A DNA stretch of 64,000 bases, from the NCBI GenBank assembly GCA_947561715.1, contig OX387204.1, positions 9,367,001 through 9,431,000 on the forward strand, read 5' to 3'. This DNA is from Ascidia mentula. Lineage: Eukaryota; Chordata; Ascidiacea; Phlebobranchia; Ascidiidae. The translations under genes were made by a program, and so were the position numbers. The notes beneath the pieces are model-generated. The model was given only the letters and a program-made list of their open reading frames with translations, made no database searches and was not told the origin of the DNA. Positions 10,980 through 20,585 of this stretch are shown here, in pieces; the first letter of the stretch is position 1; the number at the start of each line of letters is the position of its first letter.

Positions 10980-13039
10980 CACGTAGCGTGGATCAATTCT
11001 TTTGAAATGCTAAGTTGATCTTCGTCTGTTGATGCGTACTTAGATCTTTTTCTACAGTGTAAATATTCAGCAGTAGATGTTGCAGACTTATAAAATGTTG
11101 ATAATAGTAGCTGATGGTTTGTTATATTAGTTTCCTTGGAAAATGGAAAGAATATTCAACTCGACAACAAAAATGGTATGCGCTGAATGAGTTATATCTA
11201 AACACCCCTCTCTTCACTGGCACAAAAGTTTACCATACGTATAAACAAAGTGTAACAAAACTTGAGGAATTCATACGACAACAACATGTCAGCTGTTTGT
11301 TTCGTAACAATTGGAACTGTGATTTTGGAATGCATGACCTTGTAATTGGCTTATGCGGTGTGGCGTGACTTTCAGCAAGAGGAAGAAAGCGGCGATGAAA
11401 TAAGGTGCTCGTTATTTAAAGCCTGGCCAACAGTATGTCCAAAACAACATAATATTCGTTTAGGGTTTAAAAGTGAAGTTGCAATTTGTCAGGATGATAA
11501 TGCTGGCTAATTGCCTTTAAATTGTCCGTTCACCAGTGCACTTGGCTAAGATGCAAGCAGATGGGTATAATTGTTTATTGATGAAATGTAACCAAATAGC
11601 ATAAAATAAGAATGGATTCAAATAAAATGGAATATATTTAGAATCAAATAGAACGGTCAGAAAGGGCGAAAAGCGTTACCGTATAAACATATAGTCTCGT
11701 GATATGCGATATTGTGAGAGAAAGACAGTGGGCATGAATTAAAATTAGGGTAATAAAGCCCCGGCCCATTACGTAGAATGAAGTATCCCTGTCACAAACA
11801 AACTCCCCGAACGATGGAATGCGATGACAAATTTTTATCAATGCAGCTTCCAGCTTTGACATTTGTCCCACATGCGGCTTGGTGAGTGTCAATGCAAATT
11901 CTTATCAACGCGATTGCGGGTACATTTTCACCCTTAAAACAATAATCCATATGTCAAAGGCGGTTTGCATCACACGACCGCAATTTAAACCGAATGACGC
12001 TACAAAGTACTCAACCCTAATATAGGGATGTACGTCAGTATGTGAAAAGAAGGTCTGAGAAATAGTGTGTGTTCACAGTACGTTTTACACGCAAAAATGA
12101 CGATAAAGGTGTGCGTAATGCTAATAATAGGCCTAATGGCGATCATGCACATTCGCAATACAAAAAGGAAAACAAACGAGAGAAAAAATCATTTGTTCAA
12201 ACCTTACTGGATAATGGAACCAAGCTACCCTGGCAGGCTGTCGATCGAATACCGTATCAAGAGTGCTGAGTAAAAGGTTTGATACTTGCTGGACCTATGT
12301 TTCAAATGTTTATCACATTGCTTATATGTGTTTTGCAATCCACGGAAACTGATGACGCCCTTTACAAGGCGAAATATAAATCTGAGCAACCTTCGTATTA
12401 AAAGGAAGTCAACATAAATGATGGTTACATGTACATATTCGCAAGGTTAGGCGTGTTTATGAAAAGACTAACAAACGCGTTTGGTATGTGTATCAACATA
12501 CTTTATACAGCGACGTAAATCGAAATTAAACATGCACAATATCGATTCAAGTCAACCAGCATGGGCAATTGGCATATTTAATTAAGAAGTGTTGCAAAGG
12601 ATGTTAATGTCGGTATGGAAATAACGTTAGAGTCCGACGATTTTGCCACTACCATTCGTCAATATAAACTTCCAATCGGATAATATTAAGTACCTCAAAG
12701 GCTATATCGATGGTTGATGAACGTGGGAAACTTACCTTGCTGATAATATGATAAGAATCGCAGAAACGTTTCATGATATCGCATGACAATACAGGATCGT
12801 CACAATGCGAAAACCCTCATTTAGCAGCTATGGTATTGAGAGCATGCAATGAAAACATTTCTGTGTTGTTTGATTACAATGGTGGATATCGTAAATGAAA
12901 ATTTTGCCAGGCAATTTGTGCACGAAACAGTGAATTGGCCAAAATCGGACTTCTCTAATCGTTGCGATCCTGTACAGCTCATCTGGTGGAGCGTTGGGCC
13001 TCCTTAAAAATCGCAAAAAAGTAAAAAAGCCCTTGTTTA
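10980..13039. other. Intergenic stretch, nothing recognised
   Basis: AT-rich sequence lies between the hydrolase fragment and the inverted copy of the 181-bp repeat. Short frames exist on both strands (for example near 11644-11892 and 12067-12273) but none shows homology, splice structure or codon pattern that I can support. Confidence 0.4.
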
Positions 13040-13325
13040 AAGTGAAATCATTCTGATGGAAACGTGGGATCTTTTTTTTACTTTCACGCTATTCGGCACT
13101 CTATCCTTGACAAATACTGAGATATGAAGCGGAAAGTGGTTTGGCACTTGATTAAAAGTGACGTCACCGGCAATGCAAAAAAGCTTAAAACCACCCGTGT
13201 TTCAGTTCATTCTGATGGAATACGTGGGATCTCTACCGTTTTTTATTACTTTCACGCTATTCTCCACTCTATCCTTGACAGATACTGAGATTTTAAAAAA
13301 ATCCTATGAAGCGGAAAGTGTCGGT
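13040..13325. repeat. Reverse-oriented copies of the 181-bp repeat
   Basis: About one and a half units read as the reverse complement of the 9345-9990 array: TCATTCTGATGGAA, TACTTTCACGCTATTC, AAGCGGAAAGTGG, then GTGACGTCACCGGCAATGC. With the first array this makes a large inverted repeat with arms about 3 kb apart. Confidence 0.85.
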
Positions 13326-14035
13326 AAAGCGTCTGATAGTATACTCTAAGAGTATACTGTGGTCTAATAAAACTTCAGAATAAAGGCGTGCGAAAAATCA
13401 AGTTGCTACTTTGTAAGACGGCTGAGTTAAGCACGTCCAAAGTTTTGTTGACTGGTGCGCTTTTTAACAATTGTAATGCTGGCAAAATCGAAAAATGTTT
13501 TTTCGCAAAACATTTCACGTTATTGAGCAGCATTTTACAAGAGGGTTCATTTTCCCACTGATCTCCATGAGCATATACATTCGGAGTCACCAAGTTTTCA
13601 CCAGACTTTATCCGCATGTAAGCCCATGTGACATAGAAATCTGTAGTCTGTGTGTGTGTGAATCTAGTGGGCGAAAACTAGGTGTAATGGACCAGAGAGA
13701 TGTTAGTTGACAAAAAAAAACGCCAGTTAACAAAACTTTGGACGCGGGTTACTCGGCTCCCCTACGAGGTAGCAGCATGATTATTTAACACGAAAAAGTT
13801 CATAGGCTAACCTTTCTAAAGATACAAAAATGATGAAAAAAAACATATTCATATTAGGTTATGAATATGATATGCGTATTATGACATAAGTTGCAAAAAC
13901 GAAACTTGCTGGCAAAAATTTTAGAGCAGAGCATTCTACGTGCCTAACCCTTTCAAACGATATTAAAATATCTGAAAAATTCGAACGGACAAGTGCAGAA
14001 ATATGAATTTATGTTTAAAAACATAAAAAAATATC

Positions 14036-14445
14036 GATTTTTCTTTGATAACTTTCGATAAATGTTCGTACAAACCGAGTCGCAAGATCTTTTTTTGAAT
14101 AAACAATCCTATATCACACTACTATCGCATGAAATCAAACTTTAATCAATTCGCTCAAGGATGCTATGCGAAATTCAACGATAACTCAGGCCAACCCGAC
14201 CGTCGCCCGACGCCCGCTGCCCTTTTAAGCCGTCAAGCCATATGCATAAGCGCCATATACTTTCGTCGATAAATGTTGGTACAAACCGAGTCGCAAGTTC
14301 TTCTTTTAAATAAACAATCCTATACCATACTAGTATCGAATGAAATGTAATGGGGTGCCTCTAAAATACCATTGTAGGCATTGTAAGCATTGTACGCATT
14401 GTACGCATAGGTTTGAGCCTAGGCATTGTAGGCATTGAGTCTAGG
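14036..14445. repeat. Duplicated 100-bp segment and short minisatellite
   Basis: The block at about 14046-14142 (with TACAAACCGAGTCGCAAG, AATAAACAATCCTAT and ATCGCATGAAAT) is repeated with changes at about 14262-14347. From 14365 to 14445 there is a run of imperfect repeats of GGCATTGTA/CGCATTGTA. Both lie just upstream of the RBM19-like gene and could overlap its promoter, but no specific site is evident. Confidence 0.7.
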
Positions 14446-14610
14446 CATCTATTAATTCTAAACTGTGCTACAATTACATGTAAGTTGTTGTGAAATTTGT
14501 TAAAGTTCTTGTTTAGTTGTTGTGATGTTTTTTTGTGAGTGTGATTGGTTTACCAAACATTTGCAATGCTTACAATGTACATTTTTAGCTGGTTTCCTAG
14601 GAAATTCAAT

Positions 14611-16374
14611 ATGTCTAGACTAATTGTGAAGAATTTACCAGAAAAAATCAATTCAAAAGATTTTCAAATTGAACTCTCATCATTGGGAACAGTTACAGAT
14701 TTCCAATTAATGTACACAAAAGATGGAAAATTCAGAAAATTTGGGTTTATTGGATATAAGTCAACACAAGAGGCTGAAAAGGCACTTAAGTATTTAAATA
14801 AAAAAATGATGCTTAACCAAAGAGTGAATGCTGAATTTTGTTCAGTCTTAAAAATCAAGTCAAAAAAGTTAGCTGACAAGAATGTTGGAAAAACAAAATG
14901 TGATTCAGCACAACTGGTACCATCGAATGACATTCAGTTTTTGCATTCGAAAATGCAAAATGATTCTGCACCAAGTAATTCTAATCAAGTAAATGTGGAC
15001 AGAGATAAAATAAACACTGTAAACAATACAGTAGCTGAAGACAAACTGTTCGTAAGTAATTTGGCAAGCACCTGCACTGAAGATGAATTGAAAGCATTGT
15101 TTGTATCATATGACTCTTCTGTTATTGTACAAATACCTATTAATGCTCAAAAAACATGTAATGGGTTTGGGTTTGTTCATTTTTCCCGGCCATCCAGTTG
15201 TAAATTAGCTCTACATAATCTAAAAGGAACTGTATTTCAAGGAAGAGTGCTTCATATAGAAAAAGCAAAACAAAGGGAAGATAATAAAGTCAATAACAAA
15301 GAGAAAAACAAGCAGTCATCTCAAAGCACTCCGAGCAGTAAATTTAATACCCTCTTTCTAGGGTCTAATTCTGTTGCAGATGTAATTGCTGAGAAGATAA
15401 AGGGTGGCAAGCAAATTTTAATTGATGGTGCTGGGGGTAAAACTGCGGCAGTAGGGATTGCTTTGGGTGAAGCACAAATAGTAAAAGAAACAAAGGAATT
15501 TTTAAACAACAATGGTATTTCGATAAACACATTTCAAGATCAGCATGCAGAACGGAGCAAAACAGTGATAATAGCTAAAAATTTGCCACTTTCTGTCACT
15601 TCAACAACATTGCGTAATATGTTTGAAAAGCATGGGCCCATTGAAAGATTGCTACTTGCTCCATCTGGTATAGCAGCCATCATTGAATACTCTGATGCCA
15701 CCATAGCAAAACAAGCTTTTACAAAGTTAGCTTACCGGAGAATACATCACAAGCCATTATACCTTGAATGGGCACCAATGAATATTTTTACACCTAATTC
15801 TTGTGAAAAAGATATGATGGTGCAATCAGAAAACTGTTCGACTATTTTTGTAAAAAACATTAATTTTAAAACCAATGAAGATGCATTAAAATCCCATTTT
15901 GATAAACAAGGAGAAATTCTTTCTTGTTGTGTAGCCCGGAAGAAAAGGACATCAACAGGAGAGTTATTATCACTCGGTTATGGATTTTTGAAATATAAAA
16001 AAGTTGAAGATTGTAGTAAAGCGCTAATATCTTTAAACAACTCTTTGTTGGATGGGCATAAATTAAAACTAGAGCCTGCACAAGAAAAGCATTCACCTCT
16101 TGACAAATTTACAGAGACTACAAAGCTTCTTGTTCGGAATATTCCCTTTCAAGCCAACCAGCAGGAAATTCAACATCTGTTCAAATCATTTGGTGAACTA
16201 AGATCTGTAAGAATGCCAAGAAAAATCAAATCTGGTGGGGATAGAGACCTGCATAGGGGATTTGCCTTTGTTGACTTTGTCTCTGTTGAAAGTGCTTTAA
16301 ATGCGTTTAATGCAATGAAAGACTCCACACATTTGTATGGCAGAAGATTAGTTTTAGAATGGGCAACAATGTAA
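14611..16374 (+). CDS. RBM19: RBM19/Mrd1-like multi-RRM protein, intronless
   Basis: One uninterrupted frame of 587 aa carries five RNA-recognition motifs at about residues 2-79, 145-220, 316-390, 410-490 and 504-586. I start at 14611 because MSRLIVKNLP matches the first residues of vertebrate RBM19; the frame opens at 14545, but those 22 residues are unlike the family. A TTCCTAG just before the ATG could be a splice or spliced-leader acceptor. RBM19/Mrd1 acts in the nucleolus in small-subunit rRNA processing. Human RBM19 has six RRMs and about 960 residues. The second domain here (KLFVSNLAS...VFQGRVLHI) resembles human RRM3, so human RRM2 and the acidic linkers appear missing. The protein stops right after the last RRM (EWATM), without the vertebrate basic tail. 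Confidence 0.93.
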   Translation: MSRLIVKNLPEKINSKDFQIELSSLGTVTDFQLMYTKDGKFRKFGFIGYKSTQEAEKALKYLNKKMMLNQRVNAEFCSVLKIKSKKLADKNVGKTKCDSAQLVPSNDIQFLHSKMQNDSAPSNSNQVNVDRDKINTVNNTVAEDKLFVSNLASTCTEDELKALFVSYDSSVIVQIPINAQKTCNGFGFVHFSRPSSCKLALHNLKGTVFQGRVLHIEKAKQREDNKVNNKEKNKQSSQSTPSSKFNTLFLGSNSVADVIAEKIKGGKQILIDGAGGKTAAVGIALGEAQIVKETKEFLNNNGISINTFQDQHAERSKTVIIAKNLPLSVTSTTLRNMFEKHGPIERLLLAPSGIAAIIEYSDATIAKQAFTKLAYRRIHHKPLYLEWAPMNIFTPNSCEKDMMVQSENCSTIFVKNINFKTNEDALKSHFDKQGEILSCCVARKKRTSTGELLSLGYGFLKYKKVEDCSKALISLNNSLLDGHKLKLEPAQEKHSPLDKFTETTKLLVRNIPFQANQQEIQHLFKSFGELRSVRMPRKIKSGGDRDLHRGFAFVDFVSVESALNAFNAMKDSTHLYGRRLVLEWATM

Positions 16375-16434
16375 GTTTTTGTGTATTTTAGATTTTTTTG
16401 TAGCATTGTGCACATTAAATAACCTGAAACTACC
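16375..16434 (+). promoter_or_regulatory. Intercistronic spacer with likely spliced-leader acceptor
   Basis: Only 60 bp separate the RBM19 stop from the TRMO start. The spacer contains two pyrimidine-rich AG sites, GTGTATTTTAG (AG at 16390-16391) and TTTTTTTGTAG (AG at 16402-16403), followed by TRMO's ATG at 16435. Tunicates resolve short-spaced operons by adding a spliced leader to the downstream gene, and this spacing and acceptor arrangement fits that. No independent promoter could easily fit here. Confidence 0.65.
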
Positions 16435-17322
16435 ATGGACAAAGAATCTCTATTTCAACCTATTGGGTATCTGGAGACTTGCTTTCAAAGCAAAAATGGA
16501 ACACCAAGACAGCCATCTATTTCACAAGCAACAAAAGGGAAACTTTCAATATTAAAAACAATTTTTAACAATCCTGAACATAGCCTCTGTGGGTTGTCAC
16601 AGTTCTCCCATGTTTGGATCTTATTTTGGTTTCATCTCAATCAAAACAAACATGTAAAGGCAAAAGTGCAACCCCCACGACTTGATGGTTTAAAAACAGG
16701 AGTTTTTGCCACCAGAAGTCCACATCGCCCAAATGCAATAGGGCTAACTCTAGCTCGACTAGAGAGAGTTGAGAATGATTCCCTGTTTTTCTCTGGTTTG
16801 GATATTGTTAATGGTACACCTGTGGTGGACATAAAACCTTACATACCTGATTACGATATGCCAGGACTAGATTTGCCTCCTATTGTTTTACCAACCAAAG
16901 AAGTTCAATCAATTTCAAAATGTCTCACAGGAAATGATGATTCAATCCCTTCAAGCAATTCTAATTCGGATGTGAGTGTTGCAAGTTGGATAAACAAACC
17001 CTCCAAAGACACATTGGATGTTACCTTCACAGAAAGAGCTCTGCAGAATATTACCAAATTGGTCAATTCCAACCCAGAAAGCAAAGAAAACCATGAACTA
17101 AAACATGTTCAACCAACAGATTTTGTCCAAGTTGTTAAAGATATTTTAAGATCTGACCCACGCTCCAGTTACCGAAGGCAGAAGTGTAATGATAGACTAT
17201 ACTACTTAACAATTGATAATGTGCACGTAACTGCATGGTTTGATGAAACTACTGTGCCAACTTCAGTGGAGGTTCTCCGTGTTGTTCCAGCCACCACAAA
17301 GGGATTGGATTTAGTAAAATGA
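16435..17322 (+). CDS. TRMO: tRNA (adenine(37)-N6)-methyltransferase, TsaA/TrmO family
   Basis: An intronless frame of 295 aa. Residues from about 6 to 150 form the TsaA/TrmO domain: FQPIGYLETCF near the start, LSQFSHVWILFWFH at 54-67, and the family hallmark RSPHRPNAIGLT at 94-105, followed by LDIVNGTPVVDIKPYIPDYD. The enzyme uses S-adenosylmethionine to methylate threonylcarbamoyl-adenosine at position 37 of certain tRNAs. The C-terminal part (about 225-290, with VVKDILRSDPRS and VHVTAWFDE) matches the extension typical of eukaryotic and many bacterial members. Human TRMO is longer (441 aa), the difference lying in the poorly conserved linker. It is probably co-transcribed with the RBM19-like gene. 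A polyadenylation-type AATAAA occurs at 17595-17600. Confidence 0.95.
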   Translation: MDKESLFQPIGYLETCFQSKNGTPRQPSISQATKGKLSILKTIFNNPEHSLCGLSQFSHVWILFWFHLNQNKHVKAKVQPPRLDGLKTGVFATRSPHRPNAIGLTLARLERVENDSLFFSGLDIVNGTPVVDIKPYIPDYDMPGLDLPPIVLPTKEVQSISKCLTGNDDSIPSSNSNSDVSVASWINKPSKDTLDVTFTERALQNITKLVNSNPESKENHELKHVQPTDFVQVVKDILRSDPRSSYRRQKCNDRLYYLTIDNVHVTAWFDETTVPTSVEVLRVVPATTKGLDLVK

Positions 17323-17940
17323 AACTTGTTTTGATTTGATTTATAATGTTATTGCTAAATTCTTGAAATTACTATGTCATACTAAGTAGAGACTTCACAT
17401 GCAATTATTTTGATTTAAATGAACAAATCTTTTGGTTTGATCAATGCTGACCGAAACTAAAACAACATTAGGTTTTCAACACATTTTCTGTGAAAATATT
17501 AATTCATGTAACACCCCAAAGAACCTATGTACTTTATTGAATAAGTAAAAGCAAAAGTATGAAATACAGATAAAAGCAATTACATTCATAAGTCAATAAA
17601 ACCCCAAACAAACATTGTATCAGTGCACAGAAATCAGAACATACAAGTAAGTAGAATTTTCCCTCCATGTTTTTCAATAGGTCAGAATTTACAGATTTTT
17701 TGGGGAATTATTACAAAGTTGCACAAGATATCATTAAACATGAGTACCTTAAGTCTAGACTAGGCCAGCCTGGCAGAAAAGGTCAACATAAAAATTACTC
17801 AGATAACAACAGAAAAGATATTGGTAGAAAAAACTCAAACATTTATCCAGGATGTCTTATGGTATGTAGTTGTCAGCATTGCTGTGTTTATTTGACAAGT
17901 GCAGGAATAGTAAAAATGTTTGTACTGTTATGATTGTTGG
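17323..17940. other. Convergent 3' region between TRMO and CHMP2A
   Basis: The two genes end tail to tail. The stretch holds the AATAAA at 17595 on the plus strand. A short plus-strand frame at 17667-17933 has no recognisable homology and I do not count it as a gene. Confidence 0.5.
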
Positions 17941-19678
17941 TTAATCTCTTCTGAGATTGTTAAGTCGTGCTTCTAAGTCTGCATCAGCACTGTCCACTTC
18001 ACCACCAGCTGCTACAGCAGTTGGGCCATTTTTTACTTGTGATGGACCAGCCAAACCGCCAGTCTGCGATGGCAACCCTCCAAGTTCTTCAGTAAGTTGA
18101 AGGCCAAGTTCATCAAATACTTGTCGCACAATTGCATCACTATATATCAAATATACAAAATTAAAACAAAAAAAATTGGGATTCAGGTTCTGCATTTTAG
18201 GACAAAAACACAGAAAACTAATAACATGCCCACAGCAACCATTAACTGTTGTGTGTGAATAACAAATCAAAATCTTGCTGGGTTATTTATATTACATCTG
18301 TACCTATTTACTTAATATAAAAAAATAATAAATAAACAACTGTTTGTTGTCACACACTAAGAATACAACTTTTACCTTTCTTCTTCATCGTCTTCGCCTT
18401 CCATAGCATCATCAATTGCATCTTCCATCATTTCTGATTTCATATCCAACATTTCGGTTTGTCTTTCAAAATCTTGCAATATTTTTTGTATTTGTGGCAT
18501 CTTCATTTGTTTGTTCATTGTTCTCATTGCCTGAAATGATTTTAACAGACTTTAGGTGGGTTAGATACCAAAACATGGATTGCGCTGAAATCAATTACAA
18601 TGGTCTTTTTTCAACTGGTGGACAACAAAAACTGAAGTAACTCCTGATAATTTCAACTACCAAAAAAAAGATTAAAGATAATTTTTTTCACTGTATATTA
18701 CTTGCATCTCCAAACAAAGCCATTGCATTATTCATTTCAAACACTAGTTATTTGAGAACCACAGGTTAAAATTTTATTTTTGCCAGTCTTGATTGTTTGG
18801 GGGTAAAACCTTACTGATCATAACAAAAAATACCAACCTTGGTAACACCTTTCATTGCATTCATCATTGCATCTTGACTTTGTAATGTTGAAACTTTCAA
18901 GGAAACTGCTTGTATGTTAGCTTTCATCACAATGAATTTTTTTACGTAACGCTTGGTTCTAACCAGATCTTTTGCCATTATCTTAACAGCATCCTAAATA
19001 TCATGCAGCAAATAAAAATTGTTTTAATTTTGAATACCTTTAATGCTAACTGAGTATGTCATACCCCCCACCAAAAAACTTTATCTTGTGAAAGTTCCTT
19101 AATTATAACACACATAAGTGAATATAATAAAATGGAAAAATGGCTATCTAAAGTTATTTTGAAGGCATGAAAACGATCCTTTTAAAAAATGTTATTAACA
19201 TAATTAAACTTTTTTGTATATAATCAAACTAAATACATTGGTTTAGAACTTTTAAGATGATAAAATTATTTTGTGCTGTGTTAAAAGGACATGAATTTTG
19301 TAACTTTATATATACATATATATAGGTGATTCAAAGAATATCAAATTGAAAAGGAATTTGTACAATCTATAATTCAACATAGCTAGCTATTAATAAAGTA
19401 ATAATGAAAAACATTATATACAATAAAAAAACGGACAACTAACACATTAAAAATGCAAATCTTGCAAACATAAAAAGTTTCTAGATAAAATAAAAAATCA
19501 AATATCTTACCATTTGACCTTCCTTTGCCATTTTTTTAATATCAGCAATAACTTTCTTTTCTTGTGCTTCCATTTTGACACGCTCACGATCTAGATTTCG
19601 CATGGTTCTGTCAAGCAATCGCTTATTTTCTCTTAGCATTTGAGTGGGAGTTTTTTTTTTGCCAAACAACCACTCCAT
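17941..19678 (-). CDS. CHMP2A: ESCRT-III subunit CHMP2A
   Basis: Four exons (19511-19678, 18838-18993, 18376-18530, 17941-18139) with consistent phases give 225 aa; the human protein has 222. The N-terminus MEWLFGKKKTP and the stretch EKKVIADIKKMAKEGQM match CHMP2A closely. The middle contains KQMKMPQIQKIL and MEDAIDDAMEGEDDEEE, as in the family. The C-terminus DADLEARLNNLRRD is the MIT-interacting motif that recruits VPS4. CHMP2A is a core ESCRT-III filament subunit in membrane scission at endosomes, the midbody and the nuclear envelope. The gene points toward TRMO. Nothing in it looks truncated. Confidence 0.96.
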
Positions 19679-20445
19679 GTTTAAAGTAAGTTAATTTCTT
19701 TCTAGTAAAAAATGTAAAAAAAAATTAGCATATCTTGCTTGACATTATTTTACAGGGAATGTTTGCTGCCAAAATGTTTCATGAACTATGTCAGACAAAA
19801 AGAACGGATCAAGCTTTTTCAAAATTAGAATGTCAGTTTAATATCAATTAGTATTTAGGGTCAGGATTTTTAGGAAAGGTATTATGCAAAAGAACCAACA
19901 TAAGCAGACTTTTACAAATATGAACTTAGCATACTTTAATTGTCCTTTGCATAAAGTAGAAGAAATAAACATTTTGTTTAATATATCTAGTTTTATTTTG
20001 TGCCAGAAGAGCAGTACATTTTAAATTGCAACATGCCTGGCAGCAACAGGAATTTCATACCTAGTTTTGTTTAATGAGTTGGACCCTTGTCTCCCATGTA
20101 TGACATAGCCCCCGATTTAGTACTTGATACCAAATACGCCATAAACTACAGGCAATGCAAGCAATTGTCCACAACTTTTAAAGTTGAACGCCACATAATA
20201 AAAACCGTCGGACTAAAACAAAAAACAGTATTTAATGATTAAACGAACAGCAAAAATTGTTCCATCAACTGTCTACCAAATACCCAACCTCCTATTTAGT
20301 AGATTTTATACTACTTGAGTTTTAGTTTGGAATTCTTTCCGTGACGTCATAGCAATAAGCGTGACGACGTTCACGTGACCAATGGTCATGTAAATCGTCA
20401 CGTGAACACACGAGAGATTTTTTTAGAAGGCTTTTGACGGTGCAA
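19679..20445. other. Upstream region of CHMP2A, left flank of the repeat
   Basis: Single-copy sequence between the CHMP2A start and the first 5.2-kb unit. It contains several CACGTG/GACGTC palindromes from 20339 to 20404 (GTGACGTCATAGC, TTCACGTGACC, GTCACGTGAAC), which are plausible E-box and CRE-type sites for CHMP2A, read from the other strand. No gene is seen. Confidence 0.4.
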
Positions 20446-20585
20446 AAGCTGCAGGGTCAGACCAAGGCACATTTGACCGATTTGGCCTAATCGGTTACGC
20501 GCTTTGAAGGGGTCCGCATTAACCATGCGGGCCAAATCAAATTTGTTGTAATCTTTTGAGGGGAAATTCAGCCCCCGCATTTCCT
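20441..20585. other. Hairpin-rich segment at the repeat boundary
   Basis: Several short inverted repeats follow one another: GGTC-A-GACC, ACCGATT with AATCGGT, GGTCCGCAT with ATGCGGGCC (one mismatch), and GGGG with CCCC around AAATTCAG. It is repeated at the start of each 5.2-kb unit (about 25650 and 30853). A minus-strand frame of about 60 codons beginning MRGLNFPSKDYNKF covers it, but its end differs between unit 1 and units 2-3 because it crosses the unit boundary. I recognise neither a protein nor an RNA family. Confidence 0.35.
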
